Counted from the stretch's first letter, positions 29,422 to 39,275 are shown. The stretch is DNA of 64,000 nt from a bacterium (GCA_021800805.1 JAJYYR010000005.1:1-64000), one strand, 5' to 3'. Notes: generated by a model from the sequence alone, not told the origin. A program made the numbers and translations.

Positions 29422-29912
29422 TTAATAAAATTTGTCGATATAGGAGGATAAAAATTTGCCTGCTTTGAGAAAGTAAGGTATAAAACTCTTAGATTTGTAA
29501 TATCCGAAACGCTTATTTACTATATGAAACGAAAAAAGAAAATATAAAATTAAGCCTAACAATAAAAAAGTTTTAATTCCGGCAAAAAAAAACCGCCTAA
29601 TCTATTACAAAATCCAAGTTGAAGCATATTTATAACCTTGGTAATTATCAGTGAAATTAAGGCAAAAATAATTATAATAGATATAAACAAGCCTGAAAAA
29701 ATAATAATTTTCCCTATTTCTCCATTATGAAACAGTTTGGAAATATAATAAGAATAATAAGCTCCGCTTGCATTTGAACTTATGTAAGCCGCACCGAAAT
29801 ATGCAGCAAAAATTCCGAGCAAAGATATAGCCTCTTTTATAAAGCCTCTAAAAAAGCCCCTTATCATTATCGCGATAAATAAAACTAAAAAGGCTATATC
29901 TATGTAGCTCAT
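29422..29912 (-). pseudogene. cvpA: CvpA-family membrane protein with a homopolymer frameshift
   Basis: The open frame from 29912 gives only 118 residues and stops at 29556. It starts like CvpA (IDIAFLVLFIAIMIRGFFRG) and carries hydrophobic helices. At a run of nine T on the coding strand (29584-29592) the frame changes. Adding one T continues as GGFFFAGIKTFLLLGLILYF and on to PYFLKAGKFLSSYIDKFY, ending at 29422, for about 163 residues, the usual CvpA length. CvpA proteins are inner-membrane proteins linked to colicin V export and envelope homeostasis. The shift may be a real mutation, a sequencing error, or tolerated by transcriptional slippage. Confidence 0.8.
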
Positions 29913-29938
29913 AAGGTTTCTATTAATAGCATTGATAA

Positions 29939-30133
29939 TTAATAACTGAAATAATTCTTTTTGGAATTTCTTTTTCTGGAAGCCGCAGCTTTTTTCTTTT
30001 TCTTAACGCTCGGCTTTTCATAATGCTCTCTTTTCCTGATTTCGGAAAGAATTCCAGCTCTTTCGCAGGATTTTTTAAATCTTCTTATAGCATTTTCGAA
30101 AGATTCGTTTTCTTTAATTTTTACGATAGACAA
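29939..30133 (-). CDS. rpsU: Ribosomal protein bS21
   Basis: A 64-residue very basic small-subunit protein. It has the S21 signature [17 protein letters not shown] followed by [16 protein letters not shown]. It helps in start-site selection on the 30S subunit. It is the first gene of the rpsU-(cvpA)-dnaG-rpoD set and lies 91 bases downstream of hisIE. Confidence 0.95.
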   Translation of the reverse strand: MSIVKIKENESFENAIRRFKKSCERAGILSEIRKREHYEKPSVKKKKKAAASRKRNSKKNYFSY

Positions 30134-30224
30134 AACCTAAATTCGCCTCCTTTTTCGCATCTTTATATTTTATAATATTTATATAGTATCATATATTTTC
30201 TATTAATTTGTCAACCGATAAATT

Positions 30225-30920
30225 TTAACGATTTTTTTTTTCATCCAATCCGGAAACTCCTTCGCGCCTTTTTAATTCATATATCACCTCGGAAAAATCG
30301 ATATCTGCATAAACCAACATAATTATATAAAAAAACATTAAATCGGCAAATTCATAAATTTTTTTATCTTTATCGTTCTCTATGACGGATAAAATCACCT
30401 CGAGCGTCTCTTCTTGAAGTTTTTTCCCGATTTTTTCCGGTCCCTCCTTTAATAGCTTAGCTGAATACGATTTCTCGACATCTGAGCCTTTTCGGCTTTT
30501 AATAAGATCGTATAACAGTTTAAGCGAATAAAATATTTCTTTATCGTCATAAGTATTTTTATTTTCTAAATTTACCGGCAGACGGTTATTTAGTTTCGAG
30601 TAAAAACATGTCCTATGTCCGGTATGACAGGCAGGACCTTTCTGTTCTACTTTTAATAAAATGCTGTCGTTGTCGCAATCAAAAAAAATTTCTTTTATCT
30701 GCTGGGTATGACCCGAGGTCTCCCCTTTTTTCCATAATTTCTTTCTTGATCTTGAAAAATAATGAGCATACCCCGTTTCTACGGTCTTTTTCAATGCTTC
30801 TTCATTCATAAATGCAAGCATTAATATCTCTTTCGAGAAATAATCCTGAGCTACGGCAGGAATAAGCCCGTTAAGCTTGGAAAAATCAATTTTTTTTAAA
30901 AATAATTCTATTTCATTCAT
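30225..30920 (-). CDS. hisI: Bifunctional phosphoribosyl-AMP cyclohydrolase / phosphoribosyl-ATP pyrophosphatase
   Basis: A 231-residue HisIE fusion for histidine steps 2 and 3. The N-terminal cyclohydrolase has [20 protein letters not shown], the metal-binding FFDCDND and [13 protein letters not shown]. The C-terminal MazG-like pyrophosphohydrolase has [19 protein letters not shown] and [12 protein letters not shown]. It is the last his gene, 11 bases after hisF. Confidence 0.96.
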   Translation of the reverse strand: MNEIELFLKKIDFSKLNGLIPAVAQDYFSKEILMLAFMNEEALKKTVETGYAHYFSRSRKKLWKKGETSGHTQQIKEIFFDCDNDSILLKVEQKGPACHTGHRTCFYSKLNNRLPVNLENKNTYDDKEIFYSLKLLYDLIKSRKGSDVEKSYSAKLLKEGPEKIGKKLQEETLEVILSVIENDKDKKIYEFADLMFFYIIMLVYADIDFSEVIYELKRREGVSGLDEKKNR

Positions 30921-30931
30921 AGCACAAATTT

Positions 30932-31687
30932 TTATAATCTTACGTTTATTCCTTTCGATTTTAAATATTTTTTAATGGGAATAATGCCGGAACTTTCATA
31001 ATGAAATATCGAAGCGGCAAGAGCGGCGCTTGCATCTGCCTTGACAAACACCTCCTCTATATCCTTAGCATCCCTTGCGCCTCCCGAAGCAATCACGGGA
31101 ATTTTTACGTTTTTGACGACTGAAGAAGTAAGCTCTATTTCATAGCCGTTTTTTGTTCCGTCCCTGTCCATGCTTGTAAGCAGTATTTCTCCGGCGCCCC
31201 TGTTATATACCTCTTTTGCCCAATTTACTGCATTAATACCGGAGTTATTCCGTCCTCCATGCGTAAAAACGATATATTCATCTCCTATTTTTTTTGCGTC
31301 TATCGCTATTACTATCGTAGATGAACCAAATTTTTTTGCCGCGTCGTCTATAAGTCCGGGTTTTAGCACTGCCGCGGTATTAATAGAAACCTTATCCGCC
31401 CCGCTGTTCAGCAAATCCCGTATATCTTCTATTTCGGAAACTCCTCCGCCTACGCTAAAGGGAATAAAAATATTTTCGGAAATCTTATCGACGAGTTCTA
31501 AGATAGTTTTTCTTTTTTCGTGAGAAGCCGTTATGTCCAAAAACATAAGCTCGTCGGCAAGTTCGCCGTCGTATCTTTTTGCAAGTTCTACCGGATCGCC
31601 GGCGCTCCGCAAATCTTCAAAATTTATACCCTTGACGACCTCGTTGTTTTTAATATCTAAGCAGGGTATTATTCTTTTTGCAAGCAT
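30932..31687 (-). CDS. hisF: Imidazole glycerol phosphate synthase cyclase subunit
   Basis: A 251-residue TIM barrel. It has the catalytic aspartates in [15 protein letters not shown] and [13 protein letters not shown] and the phosphate-binding loops [10 protein letters not shown] and [12 protein letters not shown]. With HisH it forms imidazole-glycerol phosphate and AICAR from PRFAR and ammonia. hisA lies nine bases upstream. Confidence 0.97.
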   Translation of the reverse strand: MLAKRIIPCLDIKNNEVVKGINFEDLRSAGDPVELAKRYDGELADELMFLDITASHEKRKTILELVDKISENIFIPFSVGGGVSEIEDIRDLLNSGADKVSINTAAVLKPGLIDDAAKKFGSSTIVIAIDAKKIGDEYIVFTHGGRNNSGINAVNWAKEVYNRGAGEILLTSMDRDGTKNGYEIELTSSVVKNVKIPVIASGGARDAKDIEEVFVKADASAALAASIFHYESSGIIPIKKYLKSKGINVRL

Positions 31688-31696
31688 AAATTTACC

Positions 31697-32416
31697 TTAT
31701 AATAAATTATTGGCGGCTTTTAAATCCAGCCTCCCGTCGTACAAAGCCTTTCCTACTATTACGCCTTCGATAGACGGAAGATTGAGTTCTTTCAGTTTAA
31801 CTATATCGTCCGCTCCCGAAACCCCGCCCGACGCTATAACATTGACGCCTAATTCTGCAAGTCTCGACATAAGTTCTAAATTGATTCCTCCTAACATTCC
31901 GTCTTTTTTAATGTCGGTAAATATAAAAGTTTGTATTCCATAACGGTCTCTTAAATTTTCTACCGCTTCGCCGAAAGGAATTTTTACAAATTCTTTCCAA
32001 CCGGAAATTGCTATTTTTTCATCGTATAAATCGATTCCCGCTATGATTTTGCCTTTATAATTTAACAAAGAAGGTTCGACGGAATTAATGTCTTTAAATA
32101 ATACCGAACCGAGAATAATATATGACGCTCCTATATTAAAATAATTTTCTATCGTTTTGCCGTCTCTGATGCCTCCGCCGACCTCTACGGGAATTTTAAC
32201 GGATTTTATAATATCTTTTATAATATTAAAATTATCGGGGTTCCCGGATCTGGCGCCGTCAAGATCGACCAAATGGAGTCTTTTTGCGCCAAGTTTCTGC
32301 CAGTTCAAAGCGGCTTCTAAAGGCGAAAGTTCATACTCCTTTTTAACGTCATAATCTCCCATAGCCAGACGGACGCATTTGGAACCTAAAATATCAACGG
32401 CAGGTATTATAATCAT
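31697..32416 (-). CDS. hisA: ProFAR isomerase
   Basis: A 239-residue TIM barrel paralogous to HisF. It has the N-terminal IIPAVDILGSKCVRL with the general-base Asp, PVEVGGGIRDGKT, FIFTDIKKDGMLGG and VIASGGVSGADD. It isomerises ProFAR to PRFAR. It lies between hisH and hisF with gaps under ten bases. Confidence 0.97.
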   Translation of the reverse strand: MIIIPAVDILGSKCVRLAMGDYDVKKEYELSPLEAALNWQKLGAKRLHLVDLDGARSGNPDNFNIIKDIIKSVKIPVEVGGGIRDGKTIENYFNIGASYIILGSVLFKDINSVEPSLLNYKGKIIAGIDLYDEKIAISGWKEFVKIPFGEAVENLRDRYGIQTFIFTDIKKDGMLGGINLELMSRLAELGVNVIASGGVSGADDIVKLKELNLPSIEGVIVGKALYDGRLDLKAANNLL

Positions 32417-32423
32417 ATTTTGA

Positions 32424-33035
32424 TTAATTACTTATAAAATTTTTTAATAACGCCAATCCGGCGGTATGGCTTTTTTCGGGATGAAACTGACAGGCAAAAA
32501 TATTATTTTTTTTCACGCAGGCACTGAATTTACCGTAATAATCGCAAACCGCGGCACTAATATCCTCTTCCGGCACGCAATAATAAGAATGCAGAAAATA
32601 AAAAAAACTGTTATTTTCGATTCCTTCGAATTCTTTCGTAGGTTTTAAAATTTCTATATCGTTCCACCCTATGTGAGGGATAAGAGGAATAACGTCGTCG
32701 TCAAATTTTATTACTTTTCCTCTTAAAATCCCCAGTCCTTCGCTGTGACCGAATTCTTCGGAGGTTTCAAACAAAAGCTGCATACCGAGACATATTCCTA
32801 AAAAATGTCTGCCCCCGGCAACGGCATCTTTAACCGGCTCTATCAGCCCTTTTTTTCCGAGCGTCAACATAGCGTCTTTAAAACCCCCTACGCCGGGCAG
32901 AATTAAATGAGTGGCATTTTCGATATGCTTATAATTTCCGGTAATTTCGGCATCATATCCTAAAAAATTAAAAGCATTGCGGACATTCTTGAGATTTCCC
33001 ATTCCGTAATCGATTATCGCTATTTTTTTTTCCAT
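32424..33035 (-). CDS. hisH: Imidazole glycerol phosphate synthase glutaminase subunit
   Basis: A 203-residue class I glutaminase. The N-terminal IAIIDYGMGNLKNVRNAF is followed by LILPGVGGFKDAM, the nucleophile in FLGICLGMQLLFE, and the catalytic His in FACQFHPEKSH. It delivers ammonia to HisF. Confidence 0.97.
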   Translation of the reverse strand: MEKKIAIIDYGMGNLKNVRNAFNFLGYDAEITGNYKHIENATHLILPGVGGFKDAMLTLGKKGLIEPVKDAVAGGRHFLGICLGMQLLFETSEEFGHSEGLGILRGKVIKFDDDVIPLIPHIGWNDIEILKPTKEFEGIENNSFFYFLHSYYCVPEEDISAAVCDYYGKFSACVKKNNIFACQFHPEKSHTAGLALLKNFISN

Positions 33036-33060
33036 TATAATGCTGTTATTTCTTATACGC

Positions 33061-34056
33061 TTAATTTTTTTCTATAATAAAATATTTATAAATTGCATTG
33101 GCTATTCCGCCCGCTATCAACTGCCTGAATGTGGAAGAACCCAAAAGATGTTCTTCGTAAGGATTAGAAATATAAGCATATTCGATAACGACCGCCGGCA
33201 TTTTCGTAAACCTCAACACGTAGAGGTCGTCTCTTAAGACCCCGTCATATTTCAGATTTAACTTAGAGGAAATATAATGTTCTAAATAGGTTGCAAACCG
33301 GTGAGAATTATCATGAAAATAATAGGTTGTCGTTCCGTAAAGATATGGAACTATGACGGAATTACAGTATAAGCCGATAAATAAGTTTGCTCCGCTTCTG
33401 TTCGCTTCCTCCGCTCTTTGCCGTAAACTCACATTTATATTAGAAATCCTGTCTATTTCCACTCTGATGCCTTTGGCTTCCAAGAGCTTTTTAAGCTTTA
33501 GCGCAATGCTCAAATTAACAAAATCTTCCGGCAGACCCATAGGTCCGATACCGCCGGGGTCGCCGCCGCCGTGGCCTGCATCGATAAAAACATTAAAATT
33601 GGTTGAAAAATGTTTTGCGGCGGGCAAACGGGATCCGGCAGAAACGAAAATAATTACTTGATAGCGCCCGCTTCCAAGATTTATCGTCTTTATTCGAGGT
33701 TTTTCCAGCGTGCTTTGCCTTGCGACTATATGAACCGAATAATTCGGGGCGGAGCTGAATTGGGAATATGAAACCGAAAATATATTTTTGAAAGGTCTTG
33801 ATATCTTTTTTCCGCGACCGTATAAAATCGATTGCCCGAAAGCTAAAATAAAAAAATTTTTGTTTCCTTTTTTAAATAAATATCCTTTATAAAAAGGCTT
33901 GCCTATCGTATCTATACTTATAGTTCCTTTTGCGTTATCTACGGAAACGCTCATGATTTTCGTTATATTGCCGGCATACGCATAAGTATCCCCGTTCATT
34001 ACGATGACAAGGTTTAATAATAAAACCGCACAGAAAAACAAAATTAAATTTTTCAT
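33061..34056 (-). CDS. N-acetylmuramoyl-L-alanine amidase-like protein with a replaced zinc ligand
   Basis: A 331-residue exported protein: a hydrophobic N-terminus (about residues 1-28), an AMIN-like beta domain (about 30-135) and an Amidase_3 domain. The zinc His162 (FIDAGHGGGDPGG), Glu177 (LPEDFVNLSIAL) and catalytic Glu292 (PAVVIEYAYISNPYEE) are present. The expected SIHAN motif instead reads GLYCN, so the third zinc ligand is Tyr230 (codon TAC). Such amidases split daughter-cell peptidoglycan. This one may be inactive or metal-altered. It is embedded in the his operon, 5 bases from hisB. Confidence 0.85.
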   Translation of the reverse strand: MKNLILFFCAVLLLNLVIVMNGDTYAYAGNITKIMSVSVDNAKGTISIDTIGKPFYKGYLFKKGNKNFFILAFGQSILYGRGKKISRPFKNIFSVSYSQFSSAPNYSVHIVARQSTLEKPRIKTINLGSGRYQVIIFVSAGSRLPAAKHFSTNFNVFIDAGHGGGDPGGIGPMGLPEDFVNLSIALKLKKLLEAKGIRVEIDRISNINVSLRQRAEEANRSGANLFIGLYCNSVIVPYLYGTTTYYFHDNSHRFATYLEHYISSKLNLKYDGVLRDDLYVLRFTKMPAVVIEYAYISNPYEEHLLGSSTFRQLIAGGIANAIYKYFIIEKN

Positions 34057-34061
34057 ATTTT

Positions 34062-34763
34062 TTAAATACTTCCTTTTGTAGAAGGTATTCCGTGATTATC
34101 CGTTATTTTAAGCGCATCGGATACGGCTCTGCCTGTCGATTTAAATATTGCCTCCACCATATGGTGGGTATTTGAGCCGTATTCGATGTTTATATGTAAA
34201 TTTATAAGGGCATTTTTGCATAATGCTTCAAAAAATATATTAGAATATACATAAAAAAATTTATCGACGAGAATTTCTCTGGATTCCTGTTTAGAAAGCG
34301 AATGAAGAGGCGGCAGAGATCCTTTTTCCGATCCAGACATATCTTCATCCATAAATTTATAAACAAAAAAAGATCTGCCGCAAAAATCGACGGATGACTG
34401 CACAAGCGCTTCGTCCATAGGAACGGAAGCAAAACCGAATCTTTTAATGCCTCTTTTATCGCCGGATAATTTCAGTAACGCGCCGCCTATGACGATTCCA
34501 GTGTCTTCTATAAGATGATGCAGGTCGACCCCTATATCTCCTATTGCGTTAAGTGAAATATCAAAGCCGGAATGCTTAGAAAACTGTTCGAGCATATGAT
34601 TAAAAAACGGCACGCCCGTATTGATTTCGTACTTGCCTTTTCCATCGATATTCAGCAAAAGTTTAATATCGGTTTCGGTTGTTTTTCTTGTAAAATTTCC
34701 TTTGCGTCCTCTCGACCCGCCTTTATTAACTTTTGTATCTTTTTTAGGTTTATATTTTTCCAT
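34062..34763 (-). CDS. hisB: Imidazoleglycerol-phosphate dehydratase
   Basis: A 233-residue monofunctional HisB that dehydrates imidazole-glycerol phosphate. Metal-binding motifs include GVPFFNHMLEQFSKHSGFD, DLHHLIEDTGI and the C-terminal SNTHHMVEAIFKSTGRA. Two features make it longer than the usual 195 residues: a basic N-terminal tail (about residues 1-25, rich in Lys, Arg and Gly) and an insertion around DEDMSGSEKGSLPPL. No phosphatase domain is fused. Confidence 0.95.
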   Translation of the reverse strand: MEKYKPKKDTKVNKGGSRGRKGNFTRKTTETDIKLLLNIDGKGKYEINTGVPFFNHMLEQFSKHSGFDISLNAIGDIGVDLHHLIEDTGIVIGGALLKLSGDKRGIKRFGFASVPMDEALVQSSVDFCGRSFFVYKFMDEDMSGSEKGSLPPLHSLSKQESREILVDKFFYVYSNIFFEALCKNALINLHINIEYGSNTHHMVEAIFKSTGRAVSDALKITDNHGIPSTKGSI

Positions 34764-34803
34764 GTTTTCGCCTTAACACCCGATAATTATTATAACATAT
34801 TTC

Positions 34804-35889
34804 TTATATGAAACCTTTTTCAAAATTTTTAAAATAGCCCGCCAGATTTTTATTGTCGGTCGGCGTGCCTACCGTTATTCTATAAAATAGTTCCATACCA
34901 CCCGTAAAACTTCTTATAATTATATTGTTGTCCTTAAGAAACTTATCGAATTTATTTTTTAATTTTTTATCATTCAATCTTATCAATAAAAAATTGGCAT
35001 CGGACGGATAAACATCGATAAAATCAAATTTGTTAAGGACGGAATATAATTTTTCTCTCTGTTTAATCGTTTTTTTAATATTTTTATCGAATTCGCCGAA
35101 ATTATTTAAAAAAAATTCGATGGAGATTAACGTTAAAGAGTTTATATTGAACGGCAATTTTATTTTTTTAAATTCGTTTATAAGTTTATCTCCGGAAAAA
35201 AGCATACCGAATCTTAATCCGGCAAGTCCTATTTTCGAAAAAGTTCTTAGAACGATTAGATTATCGTATTTATATATATATTTTATAAAAGATTCTTCGT
35301 TAGAAAAAAATATATAAGCTTCATCGATTACGACGATGTTGTTTTTATCTTCCAAAAGATTTTTTATGATATTGCCGTTAAAATGGTTTCCGGTTGGATT
35401 ATTTGGATAGCTGAAAAAAAATATTCTTTTCGAATTTTTATCTTTACCTACAATTATATTTTCCGGCAAGTCGAAAAATGTTTCGTCAAGTTTCACAATG
35501 TCCGTCTTTAAGTCGTTATATCTTGCTATAATATCGTACATCGAAAAAGAAGGCGACGGAATGTTCACGACGACGTCTTTTTTCATGCTGAGCATAATAA
35601 TAGATATAAGTTCGTCCGACCCGTTGCCAAAAATAAAATTTTTAGCCGCAATTCCGTAAAATTTCTCGAGCAATCCGATAAGATTTTTCGAGCCTGAATC
35701 GGGATAAAGATTTATAAGCGTATCTTTTATAAAATTTGCGTATCTTTTTTTAATATTTTTGCCAAGAGTATAATTAGATTCGTTTGCATCGAGTTTCAAG
35801 GCTTCGCCCGATTCAACCCCGTTGACCTTGTAAGCGGATAATTCAAGAACGCTGCTTTTAATAAAATTTTCTATTTTTAACGAAGACAT
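34804..35889 (-). CDS. hisC: Histidinol-phosphate aminotransferase
   Basis: A 361-residue fold-type I PLP enzyme. It has LDANESNYTLG near the N-terminus, FIFGNGSDELISII, SYPNNPTGNHF, VVIDEAYIFF and the PLP lysine in LRTFSKIGLAGLRFG. It transfers an amino group from glutamate to imidazole-acetol phosphate. It starts one base after the hisD stop. Confidence 0.95.
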   Translation of the reverse strand: MSSLKIENFIKSSVLELSAYKVNGVESGEALKLDANESNYTLGKNIKKRYANFIKDTLINLYPDSGSKNLIGLLEKFYGIAAKNFIFGNGSDELISIIMLSMKKDVVVNIPSPSFSMYDIIARYNDLKTDIVKLDETFFDLPENIIVGKDKNSKRIFFFSYPNNPTGNHFNGNIIKNLLEDKNNIVVIDEAYIFFSNEESFIKYIYKYDNLIVLRTFSKIGLAGLRFGMLFSGDKLINEFKKIKLPFNINSLTLISIEFFLNNFGEFDKNIKKTIKQREKLYSVLNKFDFIDVYPSDANFLLIRLNDKKLKNKFDKFLKDNNIIIRSFTGGMELFYRITVGTPTDNKNLAGYFKNFEKGFI

Positions 35890-35890
35890 A

Positions 35891-37195
35891 TCAATTTTTA
35901 TTATTTTTTAACTTTTTAATCCTAAAACTTACCGATTCGCCGTGTGCGCTTAGTCCCTCTATATCCGAAAAGAATTTGACGTCGTCCGAACTTTTTAATA
36001 AAAAATCGGGGTTTGACGATATAACGCTCGTTCTTTTAAGGAAAGACAGCGTATCTAACGGGGAAAAGAATCTTGCCGTGCCGCCGGTAGGAAGAACATG
36101 GCTTGGACCGGCGACGTAATCGCCTAAGGCTTCCGGAGTATTACCGCCTAAAAATACGGCTCCGGCATTTTTTATTAAAAACAGTTTTTCGAACGGGTCT
36201 TTTATGTATAGCTCCAGATGCTCCGGAGCAAGCTCATTGGCAATATCGATAGATTCGTTTACCGAACCCGTTAGAACTAAAGAAGCATTAGAGTTTATCG
36301 CTTTTTCTATTATACTTTTTCTTTTCTCGCGTTTTATTAGTTTAGGTAAAATTTGCCCTATTTTTTTTATAACCGAAGGATTATCGCATATAACGGTAGA
36401 AATTGCCATTTCGTCATGCTCGGCTTGGGACATCATATCGATAGAAACGAGTTCCGGGTCGGCAAATTCATCGCATATTATCGCAATTTCACTGGGTCCC
36501 GCAATCATATCGATATCGACGTCGCCGTAAACCATCTTTTTTGCGGTCGCTACGTAAATATTCCCGGGACCTGCAATCTTATCCACCCTCGGAATTGTTT
36601 CGGTTCCGTAAGCAAGGGCAAATATCGCGTGAGGACCGCCTATTCTAAATATCTTGTCCATACCGCACAAAACTGCCGCCGCAATAACGTAATCGTTTAA
36701 CTTATCCGATGGAGGCGTAACCATAATAATATCTTTAACTCCTGCGGCAGATGCAGGAACCGAATTCATAATAACGGAGGACGGATAGCTTGCCTTGCCT
36801 CCCGGGACGTAAATTCCGACTCTTTGAAGCGGAGCAATAAGCTGACCGGTAATTAGCCCGTTATTGTTATCCGAAAACCATGTTTGTATTTTTTGCCTAG
36901 AGTGATAATCGTAAACCCTTCCTATTGTATTTTCGATACTTTTTCGTTCGCTCTTAGTTAAAGAATTAACTGCTTTTATCTTTTCTTTTTCTTTGATTAA
37001 AAAATCTTCCGGTTTCAGTGCAATTTTATCGAACTTTTCGGTATAAGCGGATAATGCTTTATCTCCTTTAGAAATAACGTCTGAACGTATCGTTTTAAGT
37101 TCCCGTTGAATTTTATCCGAAAAGTCAAATTGCCCGAGTCTTCTTTTCTTTAGAAATTCTTTAAAATCATCTTTTTTTGAATCAAATACCGGCAT
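35891..37195 (-). CDS. hisD: Histidinol dehydrogenase
   Basis: A 434-residue NAD-dependent enzyme performing the last two oxidations to histidine. It has VGIYVPGGKASYPSSVIMN, KIAGPGNIYVATAKK, MIAGPSEIAIICD, QAEHDEMAISTVI with the catalytic Glu/His pair, and ELAPEHLELYI. It overlaps hisG by 14 bases. Confidence 0.97.
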   Translation of the reverse strand: MPVFDSKKDDFKEFLKKRRLGQFDFSDKIQRELKTIRSDVISKGDKALSAYTEKFDKIALKPEDFLIKEKEKIKAVNSLTKSERKSIENTIGRVYDYHSRQKIQTWFSDNNNGLITGQLIAPLQRVGIYVPGGKASYPSSVIMNSVPASAAGVKDIIMVTPPSDKLNDYVIAAAVLCGMDKIFRIGGPHAIFALAYGTETIPRVDKIAGPGNIYVATAKKMVYGDVDIDMIAGPSEIAIICDEFADPELVSIDMMSQAEHDEMAISTVICDNPSVIKKIGQILPKLIKREKRKSIIEKAINSNASLVLTGSVNESIDIANELAPEHLELYIKDPFEKLFLIKNAGAVFLGGNTPEALGDYVAGPSHVLPTGGTARFFSPLDTLSFLKRTSVISSNPDFLLKSSDDVKFFSDIEGLSAHGESVSFRIKKLKNNKN

Positions 37196-37931
37196 TCTTT
37201 TTAACCTGCTCCCTTAAATTATCTATTAAAGACGCAATTTCTTCGGAATTGATTTTAAGACTTGCCCTGTTGACGATAAGCCTTGACGTAACAAATACAA
37301 TATCTTCCAACGGCATTAGATTATTTTGCTTTAAAGTTTCGCCCGTCGAAACTAGATCTACAATAAAATCACATAAACCGGAAATCGGGGCAAGCTCTAC
37401 ATTGCCGTATAATTTTATGATTTGAACGTTTGAAACGCCTTTTTTATTAAAAAAATCTCTCGTAATGCAAACATACTTTGTAGCAATGCGGAGATTTGAT
37501 CCCGAATAATAAATCTTTTTTTTAATATCGTCTAATAATCTTTCATTATCGCTTTTATAGTCTCGTTTAATTTCTCTATCCATTATATCTCTATCTACAG
37601 CCGCAACGACTCTGCATTTGCCTATGCCTAAATCCAAAGGTTCATATACGTTTCTAGGATTCTCGAGTAAAACGTCCTTTCCCGATATTCCGGCATCGGC
37701 GGCTCCGTATTCGACGAAAGTAGGCACGTCCCAAGGTTTCACTATAAGCAGGCTCACGTCGTCGTCGTCATAATCGAATATAAGTTTTCTTGAATCGTAA
37801 TCGATATCGGGATGTTTGACGTATCCGGAATTTCTTAAAAGTCCAAGAGCATCTTTAAGCACTCTTCCCTTAGGAACGGCAATTTTGAGTTTTTTCTTTT
37901 TATTTTGTTTTTTATTTTTTAATGTCTTCAT
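37182..37931 (-). CDS. hisG: ATP phosphoribosyltransferase, short-form-like
   Basis: A 249-residue HisG for the first step, ATP plus PRPP to phosphoribosyl-ATP. It has KIAVPKGRVLKDAL, DVPTFVEYGAADAGISGKD, RIATKYVCITRDFF and PISGLCDFIVDLVSTGETLK. It lacks the C-terminal regulatory domain of long-form HisG, so it should need a HisZ partner, which is not in this window. A Lys-rich N-terminal tail and an insertion around RDIMDREIKRDYKSDNERLL explain the extra length over typical short forms. Confidence 0.94.
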   Translation of the reverse strand: MKTLKNKKQNKKKKLKIAVPKGRVLKDALGLLRNSGYVKHPDIDYDSRKLIFDYDDDDVSLLIVKPWDVPTFVEYGAADAGISGKDVLLENPRNVYEPLDLGIGKCRVVAAVDRDIMDREIKRDYKSDNERLLDDIKKKIYYSGSNLRIATKYVCITRDFFNKKGVSNVQIIKLYGNVELAPISGLCDFIVDLVSTGETLKQNNLMPLEDIVFVTSRLIVNRASLKINSEEIASLIDNLREQVKKNAGI

Positions 37932-37940
37932 CTAATTCAT

Positions 37941-39275
37941 TTATGCGCTCTTACTGCAAGCCGCATCGTTAAAATCAGGCCGGTCTGCTTCTACGGCAGA
38001 CGAGTCGCCTGCCTTAACTCTTGAAATTATAGCGCCTAAATCGGCCAATTTTTTTTCCATTTTTTCATAACCGCGGTCCAAATGATAAATTCTGGAAACG
38101 GTGGTTAAACCGTCTGAGGAAGCTAATCCAGCCAAAACAAGCGAAGCGCTTGCCCTTAAATCCGTAGCCATAACCTCTGCGCCGGAAAGCTTTTTTGCGC
38201 CTTTTACTATCGCAAAATTATTTCTAATCTTTATGTCGGCTCCGAGACGCATAAGTTCCGCAACATGCATAAACCTATTCTCGAAAACATTTTCGGTAAT
38301 AACGCATAATCCGCTTGAAAGCGTCATCAACGCCATCATTTGAGCCTGCATATCGGTAGGAAAATCGGGATAAGGCGACGTTGAAATATCCACGCTTTTA
38401 ATGACCTTGGAACCTTTTACCCTCATCGAAGACGATGAATTTATAATAATCTTGGCTCCGGCTTCCGAAAGCTTTTCTATAACGGATTTAAGATGGTTTA
38501 CGTTTATATTTTTAAGGATTATATCCCCCTTCGTTATGGCCGATGCCACCATGAACGTTCCTGCTTCTATCCTGTCGGGGAGAACGCTGTGGCATAAGCG
38601 TTTAAGTTTTTTAACGCCGTTTACGGTAATTACGGAAGGTTCCGTTCTTTTTATGTCCGCGCCGCCGTTATTAAGCGCGGTAATCATATCGTCTATTTCC
38701 GGTTCTTTTGCGGCATTTTTTATAATAGTCGTCCCTTCGGCTAAGGTTGCCGCCATAATCACGTTTTCGGTTCCGGTAACAGACGGAATCGGAAAATTTA
38801 TTACCGCGCCTTTAAGCTTATCGGCATAAACATCTACGTATCCATGGTCCACTTCAACCGTAGCGCCGAGTAATTTAAGAGCGTTTAAATGAAAATCTAT
38901 GGGTCTTGCGCCTATAGCGCAACCGCCGGGCAAAGAGACCCTTGCCCTTTTATATTTTGCAAGAAGAGGTCCTAAAACTAAAACGGAAGCCCTCATAGTT
39001 TTAACAAGGTCGTAAGGCGCATCGTAATTATCGATATTCGAAGTGTTTATAATTAATTTATTGATTTCGCCCGATTCTTTAATTTCTGCTCCAAGACTTG
39101 CTAAAAGTTTCTTAATAGTTTTAATATCTTCAAGGTCGGGAACGTTATCTATTTCATTGTCCGAACCGTCGAACATAATAGAAGAAACTATTATCGGCAA
39201 AGATGCATTTTTGGAACCGCTTATTGAAACCTCTCCGACTAAAGGGAAGCCCCCCTCTATAACCATTTTATCCAT
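37941..39275 (-). CDS. murA: UDP-N-acetylglucosamine 1-carboxyvinyltransferase
   Basis: A 444-residue MurA that catalyses the first step of peptidoglycan precursor synthesis. The N-terminal GEVSISGSKNASLPIIVSS and the fosfomycin-target cysteine in SLPGGCAIGARPIDFHL are present, so the enzyme should be fosfomycin-sensitive in principle. DLRASASLVLAGLAS and DRGYEKMEKKLADLGA are conserved near the end. It overlaps prmC by eight bases and precedes hisG. Confidence 0.97.
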   Translation of the reverse strand: MDKMVIEGGFPLVGEVSISGSKNASLPIIVSSIMFDGSDNEIDNVPDLEDIKTIKKLLASLGAEIKESGEINKLIINTSNIDNYDAPYDLVKTMRASVLVLGPLLAKYKRARVSLPGGCAIGARPIDFHLNALKLLGATVEVDHGYVDVYADKLKGAVINFPIPSVTGTENVIMAATLAEGTTIIKNAAKEPEIDDMITALNNGGADIKRTEPSVITVNGVKKLKRLCHSVLPDRIEAGTFMVASAITKGDIILKNINVNHLKSVIEKLSEAGAKIIINSSSSMRVKGSKVIKSVDISTSPYPDFPTDMQAQMMALMTLSSGLCVITENVFENRFMHVAELMRLGADIKIRNNFAIVKGAKKLSGAEVMATDLRASASLVLAGLASSDGLTTVSRIYHLDRGYEKMEKKLADLGAIISRVKAGDSSAVEADRPDFNDAACSKSA

